Below are positions 13,801-29,000 of a DNA stretch of 64,000 nucleotides, one piece after another. The translations under genes were made by a program, and so were the position numbers. This stretch comes from Dysidea avara (Eukaryota > Porifera > Demospongiae > Dictyoceratida > Dysideidae): NCBI RefSeq assembly GCF_963678975.1, contig NC_089274.1, positions 7,718,143 to 7,782,142 of the forward strand. The letters are read 5' to 3'. The notes below the pieces were generated by a model. It was given only the letters and a program-made list of their open reading frames with translations. It had not been told where the DNA came from and ran no database searches. Positions within the stretch are counted from its first letter, which is position 1. Each line of letters starts with the position of its first letter.

Positions 13801-16800
13801 CATATAACTAGAATATAAAAGCTACAAAGACACATCGCACTCATAACTCATAAAATGCATGCCCACAAATTAAACACTGACATAGCTGCCAAAAACATTT
13901 ATCAACTCATGAGAGGTGTCCACAAGCTTTTCCAAGCTCCATATATAGCACAGGGCATTCTCACGTCCCCGCAGACATGTCCTTATTCCTTGGGACTGGG
14001 TAAACATCGTATGAGACACTGTGATAGGGGGAAAGTGGATTGGCCATGCGCTTAGCCACGCAAGACTATGTAGAGGTGCCTAGTACAAGTATAGAATATT
14101 GTGAAGCGTATAAAATTCCAAAGAGTTGGATTCTCGAAGATCCTGGGTCCCCTGGTCCTTGGTGCCCTGTTTATACCTACCCACCCCTTTGAGCTAAGAT
14201 ATGGTATTAGCCATTGGCACTATCCCATGGAACCCCTACATTGCACTCCTCCCCTACATGTACAATAGCTTTGACAACATGACAAATTAAAAGGCTTTGT
14301 AGTCTGGTGATAAATGTATGCATTCTTAGCATGAGCTTGAGAGTGTTAGTACAGTGTAGTATTCTACTTTCTCACCAGGCTATTAGCTTTTATTTAAAAT
14401 ATCCATGGGATTTTTGAAATAAAATATTCACCAGTACCAGTTGCCACCACATGTTGGGAGGATAAATGGAGGGAAAGTTTGTACATGTTTATGCATGTGA
14501 AGGTTACCCAACAGCAGCTGGTTTAATATCAACTTGGTTAGCCACAAACATACAACGCTACAACCAAGAGTTTGTCAAGTAGTTATAAATATTATGAACT
14601 CTTGTTATAACCATACACAAAAACTACACCATGCAGCATCAATGATCAGTGTCCTTCATATCCTGATGTGTTGCGTGCCATTTGCTTTTAATTGCATATT
14701 ACCTATCAATAACCAACCAAAAATGGGGCTCACTGGGGTATAGAACTTCACATAAACTTCAAGGCTATTGTTTGCTAGTTTTGTATTACGACTATTGAGA
14801 CTCACATAAAATGTCAAAATTATGATATACAATAGGTGGATGTCCTATCTCCTGTACTAATGTATTAGAGTATTGAAAGAGTTTTAAAAGTAGGAATAAT
14901 TAGAGGAATCCAATTATGAAAATAATCTATGAAGTACTTGTTCTCACAAATGTGTGTTGCAGTTACAGTTTAGTGTAATCCAATCAGTGACATTAACTGT
15001 ACTGCACATGCCACCATAATAATATGCAAGAAATAAAGTCTTCTACCACCGTAGGAGTCATTTTTATGGAGTCATTTTTATGTGTCATTTTTATGTTGAC
15101 AACAGGATAAGGTTGTTAACACAATTATAGTAGTAAAGTACACACTACTGGTGTGATATGGTAATCTTTCTTGTCTACAACTTCACATCAAATATCACAG
15201 TAGAGTCTTGTTGTTAGATATATTATGTGCTTATAGTTTTTCAGAGGTAATCAAAACTTATTAGGTGCCTATACCTTACGACAGGAAATGTTCTGATGGA
15301 ATGAAAGGTTGACGAACCCAAGTTTCATCAGCTTTGACAAATAAAAAAGACAAAAATCAAGAAATCATCTAAACACGTACATTTAAAGTTGATGAATTTA
15401 ACCGATTCGTCAACCTTTTCTTTTATCAAAATTCTTGTCGACACCAGCTATATCAGTCGTACATATGAAGGTCACCAAATACTTATTGTAATCTGTACAC
15501 ATGCTCTGTTTCTTGACTTGTATGACACGTATGACAATGGCAACAAGAATGGGTTTACTCTATCAAGACTGTCTATGAATTCTAGCATAGCTGGATAATT
15601 TTTTTTGTTTGCTTTATTTCAGGTAGCTCTCCTCGAGCTCCTGAGTGACAGCCTTCAACCATGACCCATGACAAGACGTAGTGTGCTCATAATAATTACA
15701 CACATGCTATACAGCATGATAGCTTGCTACCTGAGTCTATAGCCTGTACATAAAAGTTTTCACCCACTGGTTTAAATAAATTCTTAAAAAACAGGGTCCC
15801 CATGCAGTAAAACAATTAATAATTATTTTCAACATGCTGAAAAATGATCCTCATCGCTTACATACACACACAAAGGGACACACACATGATTTAAGAAACC
15901 ATTTTTAAAAACTAACTGCTATAATCTTAAGTAAGAAATTGTCAACAGGTTTCTGTTAAACACATACATAATAGTACATAAAAGCAACTAAATTAAGAAC
16001 CCAAATTTGACCTAGTTTTAAAAATCTCAAAATCATGTGATTGTATCGTCACCATCACACCCTGGTCAACTAACAACAGGATACAACTGAGATGTAGGAT
16101 GAAGTCCTCACCCACTGGGAGTACATGAGGTGTACTGGAAATTAGGACACTCCTAAATTCCAATCCTACACTGTAATGTCCCATATGTATGAGGGAGATC
16201 AGAACTTACATACTATTACTTCACTGAGTATGTCATAGCATTTCTGGTATTCATGAAAAACTACAGTGAACCTTAAAATATGCCAATATAGTCATGGTAC
16301 GCATACACATACGTCAAACTTTGTGATCATAATATACCGGAAAATTGTATGTATATGGCAAACATTGCTAAACTGGTGAGCATTGACAATAGATCAAATG
16401 CTGCCACCAACGATGGTCACGCCTCACACCTGTCACATAATATCTTGTTTTGTTTAAATAAGTCACCTACAACATTTGTTTAGCATCATTGCTTTATTAC
16501 TGAGTGTCTACCATCAAGAGCTGCTGCAGTTGTATTTACAAAGGAAAGACTCAAGAAATAAATTAAGAATTCATAGACTGGCTACTGCACATGAGCATAT
16601 TTGATAACTCCATACTGCAACAGAAATACATACTGTACGACCATGGCAAGTTTACTACTGTTAATAGTAGGGCTATATCATAAAAGACTGTTGTGGGATT
16701 TACTAAAAGATCGTTTTAATTAATAATCATAATTTAATGAAACTACATATCTACATGTCTGTTAGCGTTCACCTGTGCCCTAGTTTCTTGTTACTAACTC

Positions 16801-17203
16801 TTGTTACATGGGTCAGCTGCCCAAAAATTTAGTAGGTAAAATGCCAGAACTGTTAATCAAAAAGAACAAGTGAGTTATGAGGCTTTAAAAATATCCCATA
16901 CATCTAGCATGGACGATTCAGGGGTACAAACATGTTTACAACATGACAACATGCTTGTTCCAGTACAAAACCATTGGGAGTGAACACATGTTCACCTCTT
17001 TGATATTACTATATTTGGTGGGCGGCTAGGATACCGGATACGACTAATAGTCACAGCTGCCATACACAGATACTATTATAATGAGGGATAATACCCTTCT
17101 GAAATAGTCAGTAGTGATATATACACGAGCCAATTACAGTACATCTTCAATTAATGGTGTAATCAAAAGAATTGGGATCACATCTGCTCACAGCCTAATA
17201 CAA

Positions 17204-17266
<63 letters not shown>

Positions 17267-20200
17267 AATTATATACGTACCTGCTGCACTGACCTCCCAT
17301 GATAAAACTTTGATATCAGTTGTTCACCTGAGGTCCCAACTAAAGAAGACTCCACTGCACTGAACAAGATTCTATTTAGTTCTTGCACATCGTGTTGCTG
17401 GAGTTCCTGTAAACCATACAGCACTTATAATGTACAATATTACATTACTTTACCACTAATGGTGTACAGAAATTAGTTATGTAGATTAGATACATTACCA
17501 AGACTCTCTTTGGATGGTTTCCCTCACGCTCAGTCATCCCCAGACACTAATATAATTATAATGATATTCATAAGTAACTATGCGGTAATTGGTTTTGCTT
17601 TGCAGGTGAAATTTCCTTAGTAACAAATTAGTAATGAAATTCATACCATTTTTGGTTTACTTAGCCGCTTGCTAGGAATCGGCATCTGCCCACTCATTTT
17701 AGCTACGCTGTGTAGACAACTTGTGGGTTGTTTAATCACATATTATATTATACGATACGTCACTTGTATTACATTACTCCCAATAATGTGCTTTAATGAG
17801 CTGATTAGCATGTGCGCTATAGAATCCTAACTAAAGCACACCAGTGGTTCAACGTACACTGCAAGATGATCCAAAGGCATATAGAATAGTAAAATAGAGT
17901 CAATGCTTTCTGCAGCCCTGTGGTTTCACCATTATTTCTTGAGCTGATTTGACCTAATCATCTCGTTTTTCAGCCAATCTACCAAACAACAATAGTAGCA
18001 ATCTTCCATTTATGCTCAATAGTGAAATTTGCTAGGGCAACTTTTCAAATATGTAGGGTATGGCCCTTTACATTAAAAAAGCCGAATGATTCAACACTAT
18101 TAGGAGGCGACAATCAGACATGCACAAATAGGTAGTTTACAAGAGCTTTCCTGTTATCTTTAAATATGTGCAATCAAACTACTTATGGAGCAAGGAAACT
18201 AGGCACGTGACCACAAATTGCCTTCACTTGGCTTTAATAAATTGTCACTAGTTCCATTCTGTGAAGTGACTGCAGTCTACTATTGAATTAAACGTGTGTG
18301 TCCCTGTCTCTACGTATGTATGGTTGACCATATGCACCCACGTGAGCAAACCATTAACGGCCAGCATATAAGAATTTTAAATGAAGTCCATATTATACTT
18401 CCACACGGGTAAGCTTAAATCTGAGTTGGGTTTCTTTTCAATGGTCTGAAATATATAGGCTTAGTGACTCTACAGGGTTTGTGCACAACCCTCTCTTTGG
18501 GTGTTCAACAGCAGAAAACAACGTAGCAGATCTTATAGGCTACCAGGGTTATAGCTTTGAGTGAAACGTGTCCCCTCTGTAGCAAACAGAAATAAAGAGC
18601 AGCTTGAGGTTTTGTTTGTGCAAGAAAACACGATAAACAGATAATATAAAACAGTTGAGAAAATACTTCTGTGTGTCATTTGAGCTGCAACAGTTACTCC
18701 AGTAGACTACTGTAAATAGTGGAGGGTCCTTACTATTGTCTATATAGTACAAACACAAAAGAGAATTGGAATGTAAAAAACAGCAACACCCTGTCTGTGC
18801 TGCTACACAAAACTTCATGTATCACACCTGTCCAAGTAGCTGAATCAGCTTGTATGAACAGGCCTGTTGAACCAGTTCACAACAACAGGATTACTCACAA
18901 AAGGATGTTATATGGCTTACTGGCCACCGACCTAACGTCTATACTGTACATCACTCAGTTAACCACAACAAGTTCATCGGACAGTATCACACACACCCAC
19001 CTCATTGTTTGACCAACCAAAACTGCTGGTGAGGGCATCTACGCTGGCACTTTGTTGATGTAATAGTAACAGGTTGGCTAGCAACCGCTGGAGTTGTATA
19101 GGAATAACTCGCACCTGAAATAATGATATACCACACAGACACACAAAGTTGCAACAAATGTGACAAACACTGGACAGGTAAAGACAACAATATTGCAACA
19201 GTCATTAATTTATTACAAGCATTTAATGTAATGGATTCAGTAGCTAGTAAACAAACAGTATTCTAGTGGTCAGGATTAAAAATTCATGAATAACCCACCA
19301 TTGAGTTATCAGCACTCTCATCATCAGACAGAGTTCCCAGTTCATCTTCCCCCACAGCAAATAAAGACTCTACAGTAGGATATTTACAAACCAGTAACAT
19401 CAAGAGTTCATAATATATATACTAAGGAGAGTATCCTACTCTCATATACCTCTTTAGAAGGACGTATCGTGAAGTTATGACGTAACGACAAGATGTTGTG
19501 GTTCGTGACGTACAAGCAGCCACAAAAGTGCAAGAATCATTAGTACTATTTCACACTCATGATGCTCAGGATAGTCGTATTCACACACAAATGGCCTAGC
19601 AAGAAACGCCTACAAAGCGGTCTTAACCCATGAGGAAACGATTATAGTTCGGTGAGAAACGCTTAGAGCTGGAGTAAATTTGGTTGCTAACAACGTTGTT
19701 AGGCACGCGTTCAATAGATATCATGTTCAACTAATGACATCATTAATTATACAAAGAAAAATGGGCGAACCCAGAAGTGCTACGTCATAACTTCACAATA
19801 CGTAGGATACTCTCCTCAGTATATATATTATGAAGTCTTGGTAACATTTAACTATGGTTACTTGTAGCCATCTCTTACTGATTATATAGCACATTCAGTT
19901 AGTTATGCAGGATACAATCTTTTAAGAGAAGTGCTTACTGTCCAATTTTATTTATCAATTCAGTATACCTTAATGTGTAGCCATAATGTTGAAACATTTT
20001 AGCTACCTAAGAATAAAATTCATGGCACACATGAGAGGTCATTTGTGGGAAAAGTTTCACCTTGTGAGCAGATGTCATTGTGCACATAATTAAGATCTGC
20101 AAGCCATTGAGATAGTTATTAGGGATCCATACAGCTAGCTGGTGTGAAGTTGGAATTCTATGCACATATGTTGAAGTTCCATTGTGTTTAGAAGATGTGC

Positions 20201-21412
20201 TAAGACACATGTAGTTGAACATACATGTGAGCTTATCACAAAAACAGTGAGTAAGTGGGCATAAATAAATCTTCTGAGGAAAAATTCGTGATAATTTTCA
20301 CTAATTATGCAAAAATACCATTTTTTGTCAATTGTATGTGTCATGATTAAGCAGCAATACATAAGTACCACAAGTTGGTGATGGTACACTTTGACATTGT
20401 TGTATGTATTAGAAACTTTGGTTTTAACATTTAGCCCCGAATCTTTGAAAGACTAAAATCTCTCCAAAAAAATTCTCGGTAGCAAAATGTTAACAGATGC
20501 TGCGTAATTATAGAACCCAAAGCTGCTTCATTGAAACACTAAGTTTTTATAGACGGGCAAACATCTTTGTTCTAAGCATTGTAATACTGAATCACTACCC
20601 GAAATACAAACCTTGTAGTCATACTTTATCGAGTACGGAATTTGCTGAAAAAGAATAACGGGATGACTTTTAGTAATGGTTTTAGTCCTCACTCTTATCA
20701 TTGATTAATAATCTCCAGTTGACATCACATTCCTTTTGTCACACAAAAATGGGCTGGCAATTTGCACATTTTTATGACCACACCTCTTCATTAAACACAT
20801 CTATAGTGGTATTACCATACCCATTATGGAAGAAACAAAACAATAATGCATGTAATTATCAAGTTTTCGGCAGAAGCAGAAGCAACGACTCATGGCCTAA
20901 TTCCTGTACACCTACTAGGATACTCTGCCACAATAAAAATTTGTGCACCACTAAAATTTAATAAGAGACGACACATACCAACCAATCTCTTTTCAATCCA
21001 CACCTTGACATACACTTGTATGTAGTCACTGTGGGTCACAATAAACCAATCAACAAGCTGCAAAGCAGCCCAACTGCTAACCAATGGATGAACCACTAAA
21101 GAGCAGTGGTTAGGTTAATACATTACTTGGTTATTGGTGAAGCATGTGGTCATCAATTATGCCATCGTTTGATACACCAGTATATGTGCACTCAACTATG
21201 CAGGCACACATTCCAATGATACCTCTAAACTCTGGTGTGAAATGTAACGTTTGTAGTAGCGCATTCAAATAGCACGTGGCACCCAGATTGCTTAGTCCGC
21301 ATAGTCCTGTAGAATTTCTAGGAGAAGGAGGCCTGGTAGTAGTTAATTTATTAGTGCTATCCCCGCCGTGAGACTCGAATTCGTCTTCGTCACCAAATAA
21401 AGCAGAAAACAT
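4876..21412 (-). CDS. USP40: USP40-like ubiquitin-specific protease (3' end not found)
   Basis: Cysteine protease that removes ubiquitin from substrates. Exons from 5' to 3': 21223-21412, 19299-19369, 19001-19114, about 17290-17406, 12878-12916, 12623-12769, 11804-11890, 10457-10566, 10263-10335, 10004-10141, 9885-9953, 8727-8995, 8246-8397, 8117-8198, 7797-7893, 6054-6134, 5362-5455, 5233-5306, 4876-5013; about 714 codons, phases continuous. Visible motifs: Cys box GATCYLNALLQTLHFTPEFR (Cys near residue 47), zinc-ribbon Cys pairs IVCKKCGK and YRCGVCDQL, His box SGHYTAYI (His near 299), WFEFNDTSVQPI (Asp near 489) and FQGKQSAYMLFYRRKS. Ubiquitin-like C-terminal segments follow. Order and spacing fit vertebrate USP40, including QHDVQELNRILFS and ERYK. 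Vertebrate USP40 is about 1,235 residues, so several hundred C-terminal residues are missing here; they may lie left of the window or be lost. The start is the ATG encoding MFSALFGDEDEF. The fourth exon's donor is uncertain by about 4 bp. Confidence 0.94.
5874..5939. repeat. 22-bp tandem repeat, 3 copies
   Basis: Three near-identical units of ATTGCATCATGATTGTTGTC plus CC, inside the USP40 intron between the exons at 6054-6134 and 5362-5455. No function is evident. Confidence 0.9.
6791..7189. mobile_element. MITE with ~40-bp terminal inverted repeats
   Basis: Left end starts CTATAGTATGTTCACATTGA; the right end is its reverse complement with few changes, ending CAACGTGAACATACTATA. Inner blocks (around 6855-6890 and 7030-7060) also pair. 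There is no coding capacity. It sits in a USP40 intron. The superfamily is not assigned because no clear target-site duplication was recognised. Confidence 0.75.
10742..10853. repeat. 16-bp tandem repeat, 7 copies
   Basis: Unit CAGCTTTATAATCCAG repeated about seven times without visible divergence, within the USP40 intron between the exons at 11804-11890 and 10457-10566. Such homogeneity suggests recent expansion. It is intronic, so the 16-bp unit does not break a reading frame. Confidence 0.95.
15304..15418. mobile_element. Short MITE, GTTGACGAA/TTCGTCAAC ends
   Basis: The termini GAAAGGTTGACGAA and TTCGTCAACCTTTTC are inverted repeats, with a second paired block inside (TTTCATCAGCTTT and AAAGTTGATGAA). 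It is about 115 bp and non-coding. A related ATTCGTCAAA motif occurs near 35815-35840. Confidence 0.6.
17205..17264. repeat. (CA)n microsatellite
   Basis: Interrupted CACACA/CAAACA run of about 60 bp, ending some 30 bp from the USP40 exon at 17290-17406. Confidence 0.95.
17499..17697 (-). other. Possible alternative first exons of USP40
   Basis: Two short reading frames with good splice borders lie in the USP40 intron between the exons at 19001-19114 and 17290-17406. Exon alpha 17647-17697 starts with ATG (MSGQMPIPSKRLSKPKM, then GTATGA). Exon beta 17499-17546 follows an AG (CLGMTEREGNHPKRVL, then GTAATG). Both are phase 0 and would join in frame to the phase-0 exon that starts ELQQHDVQEL. 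I recognise no protein family in the 33 new residues. If real, this isoform would lack the catalytic Cys exon. It could instead be the start of an unrelated gene, or chance. Confidence 0.35.
19391..19851. mobile_element. MITE with long terminal inverted repeats
   Basis: The left arm (about 19391-19500) and right arm (about 19785-19851) share AATATATATACT(A/G)AGGAGAG, the block GAGTATCCTAC, and TGAAGTTATGACGTA in reverse complement. It is about 460 bp, non-coding, and lies only about 20 bp upstream (on the minus strand) of USP40 exon 2 (19299-19369), in the first intron. Confidence 0.75.
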
Positions 21413-21503
21413 GTTCAATCAATCAGGTAAGAAAACCACAATCGAAATACAAAATATACAAATGTTAAAATTCCCACGTGAGCTGCAATCAGGTGGGCGC
21501 ACA

Positions 21504-22559
21504 TCATTCAGTGCTGCTCTTAGGCTCGTCCTTGTGTTTCTTATCTTTATCCCCTGCTCGCATTCGCTCCAGAAAAGCCTTCAGCTTGTTGCCTGTCGGT
21601 GATTTAGACTTGGGAGGTGGCTTAGGTGATTTTGTCCTAGCCTCTCTGGTTTGCTGCCTGGAAGGCTCTTGACTCAATGCTGGGAACTCTGCTAGGCTTT
21701 CTTTGATCAGGAGGTTCTTGGACATCCATGGGTGGCTCTGAATATCTGCTAGAGTGGCTCTGTCTGAGGTGGAGTACACCAGAATGCTTTTGATCAGATC
21801 CTTGCATTCTATCGACAGACGTGATGGTATAATCAACTTCCTAGCCAACTCGTGCAGCAGTGTCTTGACATCATTGTCCTTGAATGGCAACCGACCAACA
21901 ACCATGGCATAAAGAATTACCCCCATGCTCCATACATCTGACAGTTCACCATTGTACGGGTTACCCAGTATCACTTCAGGTGCTGCATAAGCATATGATC
22001 CACAGTACGTCTCCAATAAACCTCCAGTGTACTCTCTTGCAAACCCAAAATCAGACACCTTCAGGTTGTATTTAGAATCCAAGAGGATGTTCTCACATTT
22101 CAAATCTCTGTGGACAATCTTGAGGGCATGGCAAGCTGAAATAGCACTCGTAAGTTCTCGAAAGAATTTCTGGGCCACCGGCTCTGTAAGTCGCTTTCGC
22201 ATATTAATGTAATCCAGCAAGTCTCCATTTTCTGCCAGTTCCATTATGATATATATCTGCTGCTCAGTCATTATAAAATCGTACAGCTTTACAATGTTTT
22301 CATGCTTCACTGTCTGAAGTGCTTTTATCTCCCTGGGTAGAAATTTCCTGATCAATTCTTTAGGAGCTGCTTTCCTGCTGACAATCTTTACAGCCACTTG
22401 GCGGTTTAGTTTGATAGAATGAGACTCCTTGACTTTAGCATAAGCTCCGTAGCCCAGTGTCTTGCCCAAGATGTAGCCGTATCGATGAAGGCCGAGACAC
22501 GCGTTCCCTGTCAGTGACTGCCCCCGGCTACCCGATTTGCTTTGCTCGGGTGCAGCCAT
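21504..22559 (-). CDS. Testis-specific serine kinase-like kinase A (intronless)
   Basis: Ser/Thr protein kinase of the TSSK group, whose vertebrate members act in late sperm development. It is a single exon of 351 residues starting MAAPEQSKSG; the longer upstream frame has no ATG. The kinase domain covers about residues 27-280: glycine loop GYGAYAKV (36-43), VAVK with Lys58, KFLPREIKAL, HRDLKCEN (Asp152), DFG (170-172), TYCGSYAYAAPE in the activation segment, and GVILYAMVVGRLPF. All catalytic residues are intact. KFLPREI and HRDLKCEN are typical of TSSKs. The tail after 290 is Lys/Pro/Ser-rich (KSPKPPPKSKSP) with no known domain. The gene is divergent from kinase B across 347 bp, and its stop lies only 91 bp upstream of the USP40 start codon on the same strand. 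Orthology to a single TSSK1-6 gene is not assigned. Confidence 0.95.
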   Translation of the reverse strand: MAAPEQSKSGSRGQSLTGNACLGLHRYGYILGKTLGYGAYAKVKESHSIKLNRQVAVKIVSRKAAPKELIRKFLPREIKALQTVKHENIVKLYDFIMTEQQIYIIMELAENGDLLDYINMRKRLTEPVAQKFFRELTSAISACHALKIVHRDLKCENILLDSKYNLKVSDFGFAREYTGGLLETYCGSYAYAAPEVILGNPYNGELSDVWSMGVILYAMVVGRLPFKDNDVKTLLHELARKLIIPSRLSIECKDLIKSILVYSTSDRATLADIQSHPWMSKNLLIKESLAEFPALSQEPSRQQTREARTKSPKPPPKSKSPTGNKLKAFLERMRAGDKDKKHKDEPKSSTE

Positions 22560-22906
22560 TAAGTGGTTGGGGAAATGTTTGTCACAAGTATAGCTAATGT
22601 CTTCATTTATCACAATAGATAGTGGTCAACGCTGTCAAATTATTGCGCTTCGTTGTTGGAAAGGACGCACAAGCTACTTGACGTCACACTAAATAGCGCA
22701 ATCTGATTGGCTATTTATCGCGTCACGCTATCTTGCTGTAGAAGAGAAGGTAGCCGTAATTTGCTACACCAGCTAGATATCAGAAGCTATTTTATAGCAA
22801 AGAAGTGAATGATTTAGAGGATAAATACCTTCAACACAATCTTAGCAGTTTACAAGTTCGCCACATAGCTAGGGTTCTAGCTAGCCTACGTATCCACAGT
22901 TTATGA
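22560..22906. promoter_or_regulatory. Bidirectional promoter of the two TSSK-like genes
   Basis: The 347 bp between the two divergent start codons hold a complete cAMP response element palindrome TGACGTCA (22679-22686), an inverted CCAAT box (CTGATTGG, 22703-22710) about 20 bp away, and a further TCACG half site near 22720-22727. CREM/CREB binding at full CREs drives many sperm genes in vertebrates. Use of the site here is inferred; only the sequences are seen. Confidence 0.65.
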
Positions 22907-25833
<2,927 letters not shown>

Positions 25834-26053
25834 GAACACCAATCACACAACACTAACCTTTTTTTAAACCACAAAAAATGGTCATTTACCCCATGTGCTG
25901 TGAAAGCGTGCGCGTAAGCAAACTATTTTCCATAGTTACGCAAAAAAATCCCCTTACTATTATTAACACCTATATAAAAGTCCTTGGTAGACAATTAAGG
26001 TACTTTACCTAATCTGGCCGGTGCAATTGCGCCACTTATTTACGGGTGGTAAA

Positions 26054-29000
26054 ATGAGCCGTAGCGATCCTAGTAAGAAAAGAAACAAGCCACCTCCTCA
26101 AGAAATAGAGGCGCAAAAGGCAAACCTGATTCGGGCAATAGCTTTAGATGACAACGCAACAGTTCTCACCATTATTCGTGATAAGTTTATCGGTCCAAAT
26201 GCCGAGATACCTCAAAGATTTGAAAGCGGTGTTACGTTTACACTAACTCCGCTATATGAAGCAGCTAAGTTGAACAGGCCGGAGATATGTGAGTTGCTAT
26301 TACAATGGGAAGCAGTTCCTTTCGCACATCCAGTATATAACTTATTTCCTCTACACTGTGCGTGCAATGAAGGACATAACAAAGTTGTAGAAGTATTCAC
26401 TCGTCACCTCACTACGGTACAGCTGAACTACCGTACTAGTAATGGCGACACTCCTCTACACATTGCCGCGCTCCGCGGCCATTTCAGTTGTGTTAAAACC
26501 TTAATGTCTAAAGGAGCGGATGCTACTATTGTTAATCAGAATAATAGGACTGCAGCGCAAGAAGCAGAGCAAAACCAACATTATCAAATAATCGAATACC
26601 TCAATTCATTCATTAAAGAAAACCAGAGTAAGTGGTGTTTTAATGGTATTTTAGTGGGTTCGGCCAGCATACTTGTACCTATACAGTCTAATTAACTTTA
26701 CTGCCATGTGCTTTTAAAGTATTGTCTTGAACACCATCTATAGGTTATCTTAGGGTCTGTACATGGGACTTTTACACTTGTATATCACACCTGTCAGGTT
26801 TAAGGTGATATGATACTTGTTTATTGGTGTTAAGGCGTCAGCAACCATGCATGTAGATATAGTTAATTGCATGCAGTTTTATTTTCTATTTCAGTTTTTA
26901 CTAGATATCGCTGGGAAGCCTGTAAAGATATTAACTTGGGTGTTCTAGATCTGTGTGATTTAGTTATACTGTTTGCAAAGGAAGTATTATCTAGTGTTGT
27001 GTGATGTTATAACCAAACGGATACACGTTGCATGTTGTTATGAAGTCATGCTGTTATAATCTGTAGCTAATCCAAAGCAACCAGCAGTAACTAAACAATC
27101 TACTACATTTAATGGAAGCACTAGTGATGAATTTGTGTCTGGATTTGGAGGAACAACTTCACAGTCTAAAACAAGACCAGTTAATCAACAGTTACGGAGG
27201 CTTGAAACACAGGGTAAAACAAAGTCAGATGAATGTTTTGAAAGGAAGAGTCCACTTCTTAAAACAAACTCTGTTGAGAGTCCAACATTTCCTCGAAAAC
27301 TGCATGATAATGATTATACTGCGCCTTCCAAGCAGCGAGTAAAATTAGACAAACTATCAGAACACTTGTTTACTTCTCTCTCTTACCTTTCAATAAGCTC
27401 ACATGGTCAACAATATAAAAATCCCATGTTACAAGCTTGTAGAAAGATGTTCAGAGATTTCCATACAGAATACTGTCTGACACTAGCGCAGTATGAAAGC
27501 CTTATGGATGTAACTTTGCCTGTGTCTCAAAGCTACATTGAAACTACATCAATCAGGCTTAACAGGGCTGGTTTAACAGGCAGAAAAGAATGGATAGTTG
27601 GTATCGACTATACAACACCTGATTTTAAACCGCTCAACCAAAAACCTGATGGAAAAAGAGAGGGTATTTCTTCACTTGTTTTTAAAGTTGGTCTACTTAA
27701 TCTTGACATGCGAGAAAAACATGGAGTGACAGTTGTTGTAAAGGTAGGTACTCCTTATGCAGTTTTGTGTATACACTGCAAGTTTATCCTAATGCTTTTG
27801 TAGTGAAGTCCCTTGACAATAATGATGTTTAGTATGTGGTTATCACTTTCAGTTTGACTGAAAGGAGTGCGGTTATAATTTGTTAGGATCACCGAAAGCA
27901 AATTTTCAAGTGATTATAAGTCCCGATTTGATTTGTAACTCTAAGTCACAGTACCTTGAAGCCCCTTTAAAAACTGCAGCAGCTTTCATTTGCAAAATTA
28001 ATACATTTAAAAGAAGAATTCTTTAATTGTGTCTGCCAGTAATGATCGAGCTGCAGGTGTTCTTTGTTTTGGTTTAGCCTATGAACCACAGGGGGAACTT
28101 TTGGCCAATATGATAAACAATTTAGTTTGGCTATGTGGTTTGTCACTTATTACACTCAGGGGAATAACTTCTATCACATAACTCTGTATGTTTTTCTCAC
28201 AGATGTTAATAAATATAGTTGACTTGTCAGGAAGTGAAAATTTGGAACAGAAGGCCATCAGATTCCAGAACAAGCACTGGAATGAATACTCCATTCAAGC
28301 ATATCTTCCTCCTCATCCTAACTGCATGCCACTTGTTCACTATTACATTGGAAGTACACACGACTTTGAAGAGCAGATCAAAGCCTTTATACCTGAAAGT
28401 CACATGCGATCTTCCCAGATTGCTCCTACAACTACCTTTCTTGTAATGCCCGCATGCAAGCAGACCTTATTGTCTTTTGTTCGCGAGAAGACCAAACAGA
28501 ATCCAATCTCTCCTTTTGGAATAAAAGAAGATTACATTTTATGTATTATAGCACAGCTATTACTATGTGTGGCACACCTGAGAAGATACGATATTGTCCA
28601 CAGAGATGTAAAGGCTGACAATGTGTTTATTTTAGAAGATGGCTGTGTGATGCTGGGAGATTTTGGGCATGCTAAAAGCCTCAAATCTGACAGCGGATCA
28701 AGGATACCCTTCAGAGATAAAAATGAAGCAAGAGCTGGGAATGCTCATGCCTGGAGTCCTGAACTTCACGATCACCATCGTAATGATCCTGTAACAATAC
28801 CATGCAAATATCATGATGAATTGTTTGATAAGAGTGATGTTTATGCCATTGGAAGGATGATATATCATCTTTTCTATAAAGGACAAAGCTGTAACTTTCC
28901 TAGTCATGATAGCGGAGATGTTTATTACAAACATACAAAAATCCCTGCTATACCTAATTTATCAACTACACTGAATGCTTTGTTAACTCAACTAGTTCGT

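Larger units (their letters stand above)
12917..17289. other. Long USP40 intron, no gene recognised
   Basis: About 4.4 kb between the exon encoding FYHG and the exon encoding IVCKKCGK. Apart from the small inverted-repeat element at 15304-15418 and the start of a CA tract near 17205, I see no exon with recognisable similarity on either strand. The short open frames here have biased composition and no flanking splice pattern that joins them. Confidence 0.5.

Noticed and set aside
15993-16184. 63-codon minus-strand frame that reads protein-like
   Set aside because: No family recognised and no splice sites linking it to neighbours.
19939-21096. Three exon-like segments (about 20984-21096, 20612-20644, 19939-20006) on the minus strand in USP40 intron 1
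   Set aside because: Splice borders look fair, but no start codon, no phase-compatible link to USP40 exon 2 and no recognisable protein; probably chance.
26895-27004. Possible cassette exon in the ankyrin-PINK1-like gene with its own stop
   Set aside because: Good acceptor and 36 open codons, but it would remove the kinase domain and has no similarity; direct joining of 26627 to 27067 keeps frame.
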